Shown here one piece after another: positions 16,401 through 23,634 of a stretch of DNA of 36,525 bases (position 1 is the stretch's first letter; the number at the start of each line of letters is the position of its first letter). The stretch is from assembly GCA_047975545.1 (NCBI GenBank), contig JBKEDS010000035.1:1-36525 (forward strand), given 5' to 3'. The position numbers and the translations under genes were made by a program. A model generated the notes under the pieces. It was not told where the DNA came from and did no database searches. It saw only the letters and a program-made list of their open reading frames with translations. The stretch comes from JBKEDS01 sp047975545. Lineage in GTDB: Bacteria > Bacteroidota > Bacteroidia > Flavobacteriales > Flavobacteriaceae.

Positions 16401-16782
16401 GGCTCCAATCGAACGAAAACCCAATTTGGTCCAATTGGCGACGGTAAGTGGCAATATTGGTTTCGGTGGTAATGGCCGGATGCTGCCCGGTTTGTATGGC
16501 ATACTGCTCGGCGGGCAGGCCAAAGCTGTCGTAACCCTGCGGGTGCAATACGTTAAAGCCTTTGTGGCGTTTGTAGCGCGCATAAATGTCGGAGGCAATA
16601 TAGCCCAGCGGATGCCCAACATGCAAACCCGCACCGCTGGGGTACGGAAACATATCCAGTACGTAATACTTGGGAGCCCCCTCTAACTTCCCCGAAAGGG
16701 GAGGATTTTTTGCTTTAAAGGTATTGTGCTTGGCCCAATAGTCCTGCCATTTTTTTTCGATTTTATTGAAATCGTATATCAT
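13414..16782 (-). CDS. leuS: Leucyl-tRNA synthetase with inserted DUF559 nuclease domain
   Basis: 1122 residues against about 920-940 for flavobacterial LeuRS. All synthetase hallmarks are present: HVGH (54-57), the editing-domain threonine-rich TTRPDTIFG (468-476), the GTGAVMSVPCGDQRDYDFA region (554-572), KMSKS (894-898), an anticodon-binding domain and a C-terminal domain ending VIVVPGKIVNIVG. Extra length comes from an insert at about 297-464 containing a complete DUF559 domain, and from four short in-frame glycine/proline-rich inserts (about 26-36, 583-592, 724-734, 964-973) encoded by the same GC-rich palindrome. The enzyme charges tRNA-Leu and is presumably essential, so the inserts must be tolerated or removed. 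No intein splice motifs are seen at the insert ends. A -7 box lies at 16811-16818. Confidence 0.95.
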   Translation of the reverse strand: MIYDFNKIEKKWQDYWAKHNTFKAKNPPLSGKLEGAPKYYVLDMFPYPSGAGLHVGHPLGYIASDIYARYKRHKGFNVLHPQGYDSFGLPAEQYAIQTGQHPAITTETNIATYRRQLDQIGFSFDWSREVRTSDPSYYKWTQWIFIQLFNSWYNNESNKAEAISTLIKIFEVEGNSKVNAVSDDNIEPFSAEQWHTFSHKKQQEILLQYRLTYLAETEVNWCPALGTVLANDEIVNGVSERGGHPVIRKKMTQWSMRISAYAERLLEGLDRIDWTDSLKESQRNWIGKSVGASVFFPILSFPEGEAKAGIETPGYITGGNNSCLLLDKAKNMRANPTPAEAALWECLRAKKLDAKFKQQHLIADFIVDFVCLDKRLIIEVDGKIHENQIEADANRTAVLETKGFKVIRFTNEEVLGNTEVVLNKISEALSNRKSIKELSNSKQILPESSSSNSEQVPPSGVRGITVFTTRPDTIFGVSFMVLAPEHELVSSITTPEQKAEVDAYIEATAKRSERDRMADVKTITGAFTGAYAEHPFTKQPIPIWIGDYVLAGYGTGAVMSVPCGDQRDYDFAKQFNLPIPNIFSPLTPEGGTENLIENSAFTEKSGFVLKNSGFLNGLNYKEATQKVIQELEKLGQGQGKTNYRLRDAVFSRQRYWGEPFPVYYDEIGMPQMIEDEFLPIKLPEVEKYLPTEIGEPPLGNAKKWYWLQYGDKAEIVSKETFESSSPSGRQGGALELNTMPGWAGSSWYFNRYMDPNNNDAFAGQDALNYWQDVDLYIGGSEHATGHLLYSRFWQKFLFDKGLVPVDEYAKKLINQGMILGTSAFAYRIEGENTFVSLGASEGKNIQPIHVDVSFVNASDELDIEAFKNWREEYKNAEFITEEDGTFKVKRDVEKMSKSKYNVVNPDQICEQYGADSLRLYEMFLGPLEQYKPWNTAGITGVHNFLKKLWKLYHQGENGTFYISNTPPSGDGGNKTLHKTIKKVQDDIENFSFNTSVSTFMIAVNELTAQKCTSKDILEPLLILISPYAPHIAEELWQKSGHTESISTAPFPEFNAKYLVESSKNYPISFNGKTRFTLELPMDMSNADIEKTVLEHEKTQEQLQGRTPKKVIVVPGKIVNIVG
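13868..13888. repeat. leuS in-frame palindrome, site 5
   Basis: CCCCCATCCCCCGAAGGGGG then C on the plus strand. In the leuS mRNA it reads CCCCCTTCGGGGG-ATGGGGG, a hairpin closed by a UUCG loop. It encodes the residues TPPSGDGG (965-972) in frame, in a loop where LeuRS homologues vary in length. Confidence 0.75.
14584..14611. repeat. leuS in-frame palindrome, site 4
   Basis: A more diverged copy: in mRNA sense ATCCCCTTCGGGAAGG then CAAGGCGGGGCG. It encodes SSPSGRQGGA (724-733) just before the conserved LELNTMPGWAGSSW segment. Confidence 0.65.
15009..15031. repeat. leuS in-frame palindrome, site 3
   Basis: TCCCCCCTTCGGGGGTTAGG then GGG on the plus strand, identical in its core to site 2b but in the opposite orientation relative to leuS. 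It encodes SPLTPEGGT (584-592) in frame. Confidence 0.8.
15393..15416. repeat. Palindrome flanking the DUF559 insert (site 2b)
   Basis: TCCCCCTAACCCCCGAAGGG then GGGA. It encodes VPPSGVRGI at the C-terminal edge of the insert and is the inverted counterpart of 15867-15889. Confidence 0.8.
15867..15889. repeat. Palindrome flanking the DUF559 insert (site 2a)
   Basis: CTTCCCCCTCGGGGAAGGAT then AGG on the plus strand. Its reverse complement (CCTATCCTTCCCCGAGG...) aligns with CCCCTAACCCCCGAAGG of site 2b, so the pair behaves like terminal inverted repeats. It encodes LSFPEGEA. Confidence 0.65.
16676..16705. repeat. leuS in-frame palindrome, site 1
   Basis: mRNA sense TCCTCCCCTTTCGGGGAAGT then TAGAGGGGGC. 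It encodes NPPLSGKLEGA (26-36) between the N-terminal helix and the first Rossmann strand (KYYVLDMFPYPSG). Confidence 0.7.
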
Positions 16783-16810
16783 CGTGTTGTATTTCTGCTT
16801 AATGAAAGCG

Positions 16811-16818
16811 CAAATTTA
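16811..16818 (-). promoter_or_regulatory. -7 box upstream of leuS
   Basis: TAAATTTG on the minus strand matches TAnnTTTG, about 29 bp before the leuS ATG. There is no TTG at the expected -33 distance. Confidence 0.4.
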
Positions 16819-16856
16819 AGGTTTATTATTGAACTCCTCTTGACTTTTTTAATTGG

Positions 16857-17738
16857 CTAAAAAAGCGGGTGCAACAAAGTTCCCGAGTACAAAATCCAGA
16901 GCATTGATGCAAAAGCCGAAATGTTCATGGCGTAACCAAACCATTTCATTTGTTGTAGCGAATACGGACGACCCTTAAAAAAAACAAAGGTATCGAGTGC
17001 CAACCAAAGCGAAAACACCGCCAAGAAAGTACCCAAAACATAATCGCGGAAACCAAAAAACAGGATAAGGCTTTCAACAACCAACAAAACAAGCATGAGC
17101 AGCTTTGTTTTTTTTCGTCCAATACGGGTTGCTGTTGTTTGTTTTCCGGCAAGCAAATCGGCTTCAATATCCATAATTTCGCCTGCAATATGGGCTTGGA
17201 AAGCAAACAAGGTTAAATACAAAACCGACTGCCACGGCAGCATGTCCGCCCCGTTAAGGCAAATGCTAAAAAGTGCCGTAAACACATAGCCTACTTGTAT
17301 AAAAATTTCAAATGGCGGGCGCTCCTTAACCCTAAACGGCTTAAAATTGTACACCACGTTAACGGCTACCATAAAAGCGAGCAATACCAACATTTTCCAA
17401 CCGCCAATCCAAACAAAATAAACCGCAAAGGGCAAGGTTGCCCAAGCTATTTTTTGTGGTAATTTTTTAAGCTGTGCCCCGGTAGACTTTGCCCCGAACA
17501 AAAAATTGCCCTTTCGGGCGTTAACCGCATCGGCTTTTATATCGTTATAATCGTTAAGTCCGTAAACCAAATAGTTAAGCGGAAAGGTTACAAACAAAAG
17601 CCCGACCCAAAAGGGTGTTTCGCTCCAAAAATTAGTATCGAAACTAAACGGAACCATATAAATCCATATTGTGGGAAACCACAATCCCGGACGGGAAATT
17701 TGTAAATCGTGCAGTAGTTTTGTTTTTATAATTTTCAA
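16857..17738 (-). CDS. UbiA-family prenyltransferase
   Basis: 293 residues, about eight to nine membrane helices. Both Asp-rich magnesium/diphosphate motifs of the UbiA superfamily are present: NDYNDIKAD (62-70) and DIEAD (190-194). The superfamily transfers prenyl chains to aromatic or other acceptors (quinones, heme O, carotenoid or lipid-type products); the acceptor here cannot be read from sequence. It lacks the features of MenA or CyoE that I would recognise, and no quinone or carotenoid genes are adjacent. It is transcribed divergently from ftsX with a 111-bp gap. Confidence 0.8.
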   Translation of the reverse strand: MKIIKTKLLHDLQISRPGLWFPTIWIYMVPFSFDTNFWSETPFWVGLLFVTFPLNYLVYGLNDYNDIKADAVNARKGNFLFGAKSTGAQLKKLPQKIAWATLPFAVYFVWIGGWKMLVLLAFMVAVNVVYNFKPFRVKERPPFEIFIQVGYVFTALFSICLNGADMLPWQSVLYLTLFAFQAHIAGEIMDIEADLLAGKQTTATRIGRKKTKLLMLVLLVVESLILFFGFRDYVLGTFLAVFSLWLALDTFVFFKGRPYSLQQMKWFGYAMNISAFASMLWILYSGTLLHPLF

Positions 17739-17849
17739 TTTTAAAACCCCAAATGTAACCCAATTGCAACAATCTTTAAAGATTAAACGTTATAAACCAC
17801 CACGAAACCGAATACTTTACTATTTTTACGCCGTTAATCTTGTTTTTAT

Positions 17850-18728
17850 ATGAGTTCATCGTTCGAAAAACACCAAAAACGCCGCCTTATATCCTCATAC
17901 TTCTCGGTAGTACTAAGCATTGCCCTGGTATTGTTTTTATTGGGCCTGTTAGGCCTGTTGGTGCTGAACGCCAAAAAAGTGTCCGACCACTTTAAAGAAC
18001 AAGTCGTGGTAACCATTTACCTAAAAGACTCCGCCAAAGATGTAGAAACCAAGCAGCTTGAAAAAAGCCTAACCATGGCCGAATACGTAAAAAGCACCGA
18101 ATACATTTCCAAAGCCCAAGCCGCCGAATTTATGAAAGCCGAAAACGGCGAGGACTTCATGGACTTTATAGGCTACAACCCCCTGCAAAACTCGATAGAC
18201 GTACACCTAAAAGCCGATTACGTAACCGCCGAACATCTGGAAAAAATAGCCACCGAAGCCCAATCCAAAAACTTTGTGGACGAAGTAACCTACGACAACG
18301 ACTTGGTGACCCTAATGAACAACAACGTAAAAAAAATAAGCGTTTGGGTACTGGCCATTAGCGGTATTTTCACCCTAATAGCCGTACTGCTTATAAACAG
18401 TTCCATACGGCTTTCGGTTTATTCCAAGCGATTTACCATAAAAACCATGCAAATGGTAGGTGCCACCAAGCGGTTTATCCGTCGCCCGTTCGTATGGAAA
18501 AGCATCCGCCTTGGCATAATCGGCGCCCTAATAGCCCTAATAGGCATGGGCATTGTGCTATATTATGCCAACCAAACCTTCCCAGAACTCGGCCTGTTAA
18601 GCAACCCCGTTTTGGTCGTGGCGCTCTTTGCGTTCATCTTCATCCTCGGCATTATTATTACCTGGATAAGCACCCATATAGCCACGCAACGCTTTTTAAA
18701 CCTAAAAACCGACGAGTTGTACTATTAA
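17850..18728 (+). CDS. ftsX: Cell division protein FtsX (ABC permease-type)
   Basis: 292 residues. A basic N terminus, then one membrane helix (about 20-45). An extracytoplasmic domain (about 50-165) follows, with the KDSAKDVETKQLEKSL and YISKAQAAEFMKAE segments typical of FtsX. Then comes the FtsX permease core with three helices and the TMQMVGATKRFIRRPFVWKS motif. FtsX with the ATPase FtsE activates peptidoglycan hydrolases at the division site; ftsE is not adjacent, which is usual in Bacteroidota. It heads the ftsX-DUF3098-uppP-truB cluster, although a 160-bp repeat element separates it from the next gene. Confidence 0.92.
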   Translation: MSSSFEKHQKRRLISSYFSVVLSIALVLFLLGLLGLLVLNAKKVSDHFKEQVVVTIYLKDSAKDVETKQLEKSLTMAEYVKSTEYISKAQAAEFMKAENGEDFMDFIGYNPLQNSIDVHLKADYVTAEHLEKIATEAQSKNFVDEVTYDNDLVTLMNNNVKKISVWVLAISGIFTLIAVLLINSSIRLSVYSKRFTIKTMQMVGATKRFIRRPFVWKSIRLGIIGALIALIGMGIVLYYANQTFPELGLLSNPVLVVALFAFIFILGIIITWISTHIATQRFLNLKTDELYY

Positions 18729-18729
18729 T

Positions 18730-18890
18730 TTGGGCATTCCCCTTCGGGTCGGGCTTTCCGCTATATCTTTTATATGCCGAACGTGTTTCGGCATCTCTTA
18801 AAAGTATAGAACGTTCCAATGTAAAATCTTATTTTTAATGTCCGTTCTTGGCATATAAAAGGATGCCGCTGCAATCCCTAATGCAAGGGC
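18730..18890. repeat. Hairpin repeat element downstream of ftsX
   Basis: A palindromic element with arms CTATATCTTTTATATGCC (18761-18778) and GGCATATAAAAGGA (18850-18863). It is flanked by GGGCATTCCCCTTCGGGTCG and GATGCCGCTGCAATCCCTA, with a nested short hairpin ATGCCGAACGTGTTTCGGCA in the loop. I recall closely similar sequences scattered through Bacteroidota genomes. Non-coding. It might attenuate transcription between ftsX and the downstream genes. Confidence 0.65.
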
Positions 18891-19012
18891 CGTGGATAGT
18901 GGCATAACCTATGGTGGCAGCCAACCCAAAACCCAAAACCGCAAACTTGAAACCCGAAACCAAAAACGTTAACCAAAAATAACGTAACTTGCAACACTTT
19001 TTACAACAAACA

Positions 19013-19267
19013 ATGGGAGAAAAAAAACGAAAAGAAGACGCAAAAAGCAGCTTTGTCTTCGGTAAAAAAAATTATACGTTCATGTTTATTGGCTTGGGCC
19101 TAATTGCGCTCGGCTTTATATTAATGGCCGGTGGCGGTAGCAACGACCCCAACGTATTTAACCCCGAAATTTTTAGCTGGCGGCGCATCCGTTTAGCGCC
19201 AACCCTTGTGCTAATTGGGTTGGGCATAGAAGTTTACGCCATTTTATTAAACCCCGACAAAAAGTAA
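19013..19267 (+). CDS. DUF3098 small membrane protein
   Basis: 84 residues from ATG 19013. A TTG start at 18989 would add eight atypical residues and is less likely. The basic hydrophilic N terminus MGEKKRKEDAKSSFVFGKKN is followed by two membrane helices (about 22-41 and 62-78), with the connecting segment SNDPNVFNPEIFSWRRIRLA conserved in DUF3098. Function is unknown. The gene is almost always between ftsX and uppP in Flavobacteria. Here its stop is 1 bp before the uppP start, suggesting coupling. Confidence 0.85.
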   Translation: MGEKKRKEDAKSSFVFGKKNYTFMFIGLGLIALGFILMAGGGSNDPNVFNPEIFSWRRIRLAPTLVLIGLGIEVYAILLNPDKK

Positions 19268-19268
19268 A

Positions 19269-20063
19269 ATGGACATTATAACCGCCATAATCCTTGGTAT
19301 AATACAAGGCCTTACCGAATTTTTACCCGTATCGTCCAGTGGCCATTTAGAACTGGGCAAAGCCATTTTGGGCGACCAGTCCATTCCCGAAGAAAGCCTA
19401 TTGTTTACCGTAATATTGCACTTTGCCACCGCTTTAAGCACCATTGTCGTGTTTAGAAAGGACATTCTTGACCTTATAAAAGGCGCACTAAAATTTAAGT
19501 GGAACGACGATTTGCAATTTATAGTTAAAATAGGCATTTCCATGATTCCAGCCGTTTTTGTGGGCCTGTTTTTCGAAGAACAGTTAGAAGCCCTTTTCGG
19601 CAGCAATATCTTGTTCGTGGGCTGTATGCTCCTTGTTACCGCCTTACTGCTCTTTTTTGCCGACAAGGCCAAGAACACCAATAAAAAAGTATCGTTTCTC
19701 GATGCGCTTATTATCGGTGTTTCGCAAGCCATAGCCATGCTTCCCGGCATATCGCGCTCGGGCGCAACCATATCCACATCGGTATTGTTGGGCAACGACA
19801 AAACCAAAGCGGCCCGTTTTTCGTTTTTAATGGTAGTCCCTTTAATTTTCGGTAAAATAGCCAAAGATGTTTTAAGTGGCGAGCTAACCACTGGCAACCA
19901 CGATTTTACCGCCCTTACCGCAGGTTTTATTGCTGCTTTTGTGGCCGGGTTGTTTGCCTGTACCTGGATGATTGCCTTGGTAAAAAAAAGCAAGCTCACC
20001 TATTTTGCTATTTACTGTGCTATTGTTGGGCTAATAGCCATTGTTGTTTCCTTAGCTAACTAA
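19269..20063 (+). CDS. uppP: Undecaprenyl-diphosphatase UppP (BacA)
   Basis: 264 residues, polytopic, with the two signature regions of BacA/UppP: QGLTEFLPVSSSGHL (13-27, containing the Q/ExxxE motif) and PGISRSGAT in the second half. The enzyme dephosphorylates undecaprenyl diphosphate to recycle the lipid carrier for peptidoglycan and surface polysaccharides, and confers bacitracin tolerance. Its start directly follows the DUF3098 stop, and truB begins 10 bp after its end, so the three genes form an operon. Confidence 0.95.
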   Translation: MDIITAIILGIIQGLTEFLPVSSSGHLELGKAILGDQSIPEESLLFTVILHFATALSTIVVFRKDILDLIKGALKFKWNDDLQFIVKIGISMIPAVFVGLFFEEQLEALFGSNILFVGCMLLVTALLLFFADKAKNTNKKVSFLDALIIGVSQAIAMLPGISRSGATISTSVLLGNDKTKAARFSFLMVVPLIFGKIAKDVLSGELTTGNHDFTALTAGFIAAFVAGLFACTWMIALVKKSKLTYFAIYCAIVGLIAIVVSLAN

Positions 20064-20073
20064 GTACCCAACC

Positions 20074-20775
20074 ATGAAAACACTTGAGCACTATCAATCG
20101 GGACAAGTAATCCTTATCGATAAGCCCTTGCATTGGACTTCCTTTCAGGTGGTTAATAAATTACGTTGGGAAATCAAACAAGCCTTCAATATAAAAAAAA
20201 TAAAAGTAGGCCATGCCGGGACCTTGGACCCGTTGGCTACCGGGCTTTTGGTTATATGTACCGGAAAAATGACCAAGGAAATCGACACTTTCCAAGCGCA
20301 AACCAAAGCCTATACCGGCACTATTACCTTGGGCAGCACAACACCGTCATACGATTTGGAAACCGAAATTAACCAAACCTTCCCCACCGCCCATATTACC
20401 GAAAACCTAATTAAACAAACCACCCAACAATTTATTGGCAAAATACAGCAATACCCGCCCGTATTTTCGGCCATAAAACAGGACGGCAAGCGCCTTTACC
20501 AATTTGCCCGTGCTGGAGAACAGGTAGAACTCAAACCCCGCACCATAACAATTAACGCTTTCGAAATTACTAATATTTCGGGGATAAACATCGATTTTAG
20601 GGTGGTTTGCAGCAAGGGTACCTATATCCGTTCGTTGGCCAACGATTTTGGCAAGGCCCTGCAATCGGGCGCCCACTTATCGGCATTACGGCGTACCGAA
20701 ATTGGCAATTTTAACGTGAACAATGCCGTAAGCATTACTGATTTTATAAAAACCTTGAACAACCAAAACACTTAG
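20074..20775 (+). CDS. truB: tRNA pseudouridine(55) synthase TruB
   Basis: 233 residues. TruB converts U55 in the T-loop of tRNAs to pseudouridine. The catalytic aspartate is D52 in VGHAGTLDPLATGLL. The downstream YPPVFSAIKQDGKRLYQFAR and VVCSKGTYIRSLANDFG motifs are standard for the family. Length matches the short Bacteroidota form without a PUA domain. Fourth in the ftsX-uppP cluster. Confidence 0.95.
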   Translation: MKTLEHYQSGQVILIDKPLHWTSFQVVNKLRWEIKQAFNIKKIKVGHAGTLDPLATGLLVICTGKMTKEIDTFQAQTKAYTGTITLGSTTPSYDLETEINQTFPTAHITENLIKQTTQQFIGKIQQYPPVFSAIKQDGKRLYQFARAGEQVELKPRTITINAFEITNISGINIDFRVVCSKGTYIRSLANDFGKALQSGAHLSALRRTEIGNFNVNNAVSITDFIKTLNNQNT

Positions 20776-20823
20776 TTTTTTCGTATATTTCGATGAATAA
20801 AACGATTATTTTCATTTTAAAAT

Positions 20824-21546
20824 TTGAATTTAACCAATCAACATAAAGCCTTACTAATAACCTTTTGCCTTTCGGGAACGGTATTACTGTCGCTTTTTGC
20901 GTTTCACATAAAAAAACACAGCCTTATAGCTGCCGAAAGCTATTACGAGCTTGAGTCCGAAAAAGAGCTTACCGAGGAAGAAAAAAAATACTTGGAAGCT
21001 CTGGAAAAACTAAACAACACCAAAGCGGAAACCAACCAAGCCTTTAACAAAACCAACAACCCCAAACATTTTGCGCAAGCCTATAAGCCCATAACCCCCG
21101 CCAAGGATTACGTGCCGCAAAAAAGCAGCGAACAAGAGGGGTTTGCCGATAACACAAACCCTTCGGGCGAAATACCCGACAAGGATTTTACCCTAAAAAA
21201 AGACGACCTTTCGGCTTTTAGCAAGGTAAACGATTTGCTAAAACAACAACAAACCCAGAGTGTAAACACCAAAAGCACCATGTACTATTCGCTTGTGGGC
21301 CGAACGCACCTTTATATGCCCACGCCTATTTATTTGTGCGAAAACGGCGGAAAAATTGTGGTAAACATAACGGTTAACGCCAACGGAAAAGTTACCGATG
21401 CTTACATAAACACCAGCTCGACATCGGATAACGAATGTTTAAAGGAACGTGCTTTGGAATACGCCAAAGAAGCTGTTTTTAATGCCGATACCTCTAAAAA
21501 AGAACAGTTGGGTTCTATTACCTTTAACTTTGTTGGTAAAAATTAA
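20824..21546 (+). CDS. TonB-like protein with single N-terminal membrane anchor
   Basis: 240 residues from a TTG start at 20824 (MNLTNQHKALLITF). No in-frame ATG gives the conserved N terminus, so TTG is chosen. One membrane helix (about 9-29) is followed by an acidic, low-complexity periplasmic linker with short coiled-coil segments (45-145). The C-terminal domain (about 155-240) with GGKIVVNITVNANGKVTDAY resembles TonB C-terminal folds. C172 and C205 could form a disulfide. Conserved after truB in Flavobacteria, role unknown; it lacks a proline-rich TonB spacer, so classical energy transduction is doubtful. It overlaps the convergent thioredoxin-like gene by 4 bp. Confidence 0.7.
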   Translation: MNLTNQHKALLITFCLSGTVLLSLFAFHIKKHSLIAAESYYELESEKELTEEEKKYLEALEKLNNTKAETNQAFNKTNNPKHFAQAYKPITPAKDYVPQKSSEQEGFADNTNPSGEIPDKDFTLKKDDLSAFSKVNDLLKQQQTQSVNTKSTMYYSLVGRTHLYMPTPIYLCENGGKIVVNITVNANGKVTDAYINTSSTSDNECLKERALEYAKEAVFNADTSKKEQLGSITFNFVGKN

Positions 21547-22148
21547 AGTTTTATTTCGGCAAGCAACTCGGTTAGGTCCTTAATAACATTTTCACCTTTG
21601 TTTTTGTTGTACCAATGTTGTAAATCTTCTTTAAATTCGGGCGTTAAAGTACCGTGCTTGGCTTTGTATCGGTTTACGTAATTGGTGGCTTCGGTTGGTC
21701 TTGGCCCATAGGTATCCAGTACGTTTCCGGTTCCGGCGTTAATAATAATAAGTTTGGGTATGGAACGCCCGCCATTGGTTAAGTACAAATCCATTAAGGC
21801 CAAATTATCGTCGCGAAGTACAATTTTTAAATCGATATTAGGGTTTAGTTCGGCTATTTTGTTAAGTACGGGCACAACGTGGGCGGCATCGCCACACCAG
21901 CTTTCGGCAATAACCAACCATATTAGTTTATGGTTAAATGCTTGGATTTTACGGGTATCGTCTTCAGAAATTTTTATGGTTTTGTCCCAGCGCTTCATAC
22001 GTTGTTCGCTTAGTTTTGTGTGGCTAACAAAATCTTCGGATTTGTTGGCTCCGGTGGTCGATTTTTCATCTACCATCTGTTTTACCAATTCCCGGTACGC
22101 ATGGTAGGTCATGCTGTTTTTTAAACTGTTTTTTATAATTGGGTTCAT
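21543..22148 (-). CDS. Thioredoxin-like protein with single-cysteine WCGDA motif
   Basis: 201 residues; helical N-terminal half, then a thioredoxin fold (about 72-160) of the Thioredoxin_9 type. The redox site reads ESWCGDA (W84-C85-G86-D87), so the second cysteine of CxxC is missing. The cis-proline segment is GRSIPKLIII. Such proteins could act through monothiol chemistry or a non-redox role; none is established for this family. It is convergent with the TonB-like gene (4-bp overlap) and divergent from tag. Confidence 0.75.
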   Translation of the reverse strand: MNPIIKNSLKNSMTYHAYRELVKQMVDEKSTTGANKSEDFVSHTKLSEQRMKRWDKTIKISEDDTRKIQAFNHKLIWLVIAESWCGDAAHVVPVLNKIAELNPNIDLKIVLRDDNLALMDLYLTNGGRSIPKLIIINAGTGNVLDTYGPRPTEATNYVNRYKAKHGTLTPEFKEDLQHWYNKNKGENVIKDLTELLAEIKL

Positions 22149-22286
22149 ATAAAAAATGAATGTTTTTTAAATTAGGCCGCAATAATATTGTTAAATATGG
22201 CAAATAAAGATGATATTTGTCATGCTTTAAGCAACTTTGTTGAACAAACCGCAAATTTGGTTCAAATTTAACAAAAACAAAACACA

Positions 22287-22850
22287 ATGGAAAAACACAA
22301 ATGCGGCTGGTGTGTTGGCGATAGTTTGTACGAGGCCTACCACGATACCGAGTGGGGCGTTCCGGTTTACGACGATGCCACTATTTTTGAATTTTTAATT
22401 TTAGAAACCTTTCAGGCCGGATTAAGTTGGATTACCGTTTTGCGCAAGCGCGAACATTTTAGAGCCGTTTTCGATAATTTCGACTATAAAAAAATAGCGA
22501 CTTACAAACAGAAAAAAATTGACGACTTGCTTAACAACCCCGGTATTATAAGGAACAAACTAAAGGTACACGCCACCGTTAGTAATGCCCAAGCATTTAT
22601 GAAAGTACAAGACGAGTTTGGTTCGTTTTCAAAATACATTTGGGGGTTTGTTGGCGAAAAGCCCATTAAAAACAAACTGGAACATTACAAAACCGCTCCC
22701 GCAACTACCGAAATTAGTGATGCGTTAAGCAAGGATTTAAAAAAACGGGGCTTTAAGTTCGTGGGTTCTACCGTTATTTACGCCCACATGCAAGCCACCG
22801 GAATGGTTAACGACCATGAAGTGGGCTGTTTTAGGTACAACGAGGTTTAG
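22287..22850 (+). CDS. tag: DNA-3-methyladenine glycosylase I
   Basis: 187 residues. Tag excises 3-methyladenine from alkylated DNA in base excision repair. The N-terminal KCGWCVGDSLYEAYHDTEWG carries the zinc-ligand cysteine and H19. The C-terminal VNDHEVGC supplies H177 and C181. The central ETFQAGLSWITVLRKRE and NPGIIRN segments match the helix-hairpin-helix core. Length is as in E. coli Tag. Divergently transcribed from the thioredoxin-like gene. Confidence 0.94.
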   Translation: MEKHKCGWCVGDSLYEAYHDTEWGVPVYDDATIFEFLILETFQAGLSWITVLRKREHFRAVFDNFDYKKIATYKQKKIDDLLNNPGIIRNKLKVHATVSNAQAFMKVQDEFGSFSKYIWGFVGEKPIKNKLEHYKTAPATTEISDALSKDLKKRGFKFVGSTVIYAHMQATGMVNDHEVGCFRYNEV

Positions 22851-22913
22851 TTAAAAAGACCGTTTAACTTTTGGAATTTAGAAAACGGAAAATTTGCCGT
22901 ATTTCTATAAAAA

Positions 22914-23555
22914 TTAGCGCATTTTGGAAGGGGCAAGATACTCCAAAAACGCACTTCTTGAAATATCTTCGGCACCCAAACTATCCAAATGGTTGGTGTA
23001 CACTTGGCAATCGATAAGTTTATAATTGGTATTTTGCACAAAGGTTATAAACCCTACTTTACTGGCATTGCTTACCGCAGCAAACATACTTTCGCCGCAA
23101 AACACGCCATTGTTTAAATCGACGCCATAAAGGCCGCCAACAAGTTTGTTGTTTTGCCACACCTCAACCGATTTGGCATAGCCCAATTTATGCAGCTTAA
23201 CGTAGGCATCAATCATACTTTTTGTAATCCAAGTATCGCTTTGCCCCATGCGTTTTATTTTGGAGCAAGCTGTTATTACCGCCTTAAAATCTTGGTTTAC
23301 CGTTACCGAAAAACCCGAATTTCGGAGTACTTGGCGCATACTTTTCGACACTTTTAATTTTTCGGGAAACAGCACAAACCTGGGGTTTGGCGACCACCAC
23401 AAAACAGGCTCGTCGTGGTCAAACCAAGGAAATATACCGCTTTTGTAAGCCAACAACAAACGCACTACGGACAAATTGCCCCCAATGGCCAAAAGCCCGT
23501 CGGGAGTAGCTTCTTCTACATTAGGGAACCAAATTTTATCGGTTAAAAAGTGCAT
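22914..23555 (-). CDS. aat: Leucyl/phenylalanyl-tRNA-protein transferase
   Basis: 213 residues from ATG 23553-23555. A longer frame to 23594 would begin inside the terminator at 23570-23609 and adds residues absent from the family. Aat transfers Leu or Phe from tRNA to N-terminal Arg/Lys of proteins, marking them for ClpS-ClpAP degradation. The N-terminal FPNVEEATPDGLLAIGGNLS, the GIFPWFDHDEPVLWWSPNPR motif and the GLYGVDLNNGVFCGESMFA motif are diagnostic. Confidence 0.94.
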   Translation of the reverse strand: MHFLTDKIWFPNVEEATPDGLLAIGGNLSVVRLLLAYKSGIFPWFDHDEPVLWWSPNPRFVLFPEKLKVSKSMRQVLRNSGFSVTVNQDFKAVITACSKIKRMGQSDTWITKSMIDAYVKLHKLGYAKSVEVWQNNKLVGGLYGVDLNNGVFCGESMFAAVSNASKVGFITFVQNTNYKLIDCQVYTNHLDSLGAEDISRSAFLEYLAPSKMR

Positions 23556-23569
23556 GTTTTTTAAAAAAG

Positions 23570-23609
23570 AAAAGTTAGAATATTGACCAATCAATCTTCT
23601 AACTTTTTC
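23570..23609 (-). terminator. Terminator between the DUF3127 gene and aat
   Basis: Perfect 11-bp stem AAAAGTTAGAA (23570-23580) / TTCTAACTTTT (23597-23607) with a 16-nt loop and a T run on the minus-strand side. It follows the DUF3127 stop and precedes the aat start. Confidence 0.7.
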
Positions 23610-23634
23610 AAAATATTATGTCGTTTTCAACCGC

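Noticed and set aside
19247..19999. Long minus-strand frame of 250 codons opposite uppP
   Set aside because: It is the mirror of a strongly conserved uppP gene and its composition is that of an antisense frame.
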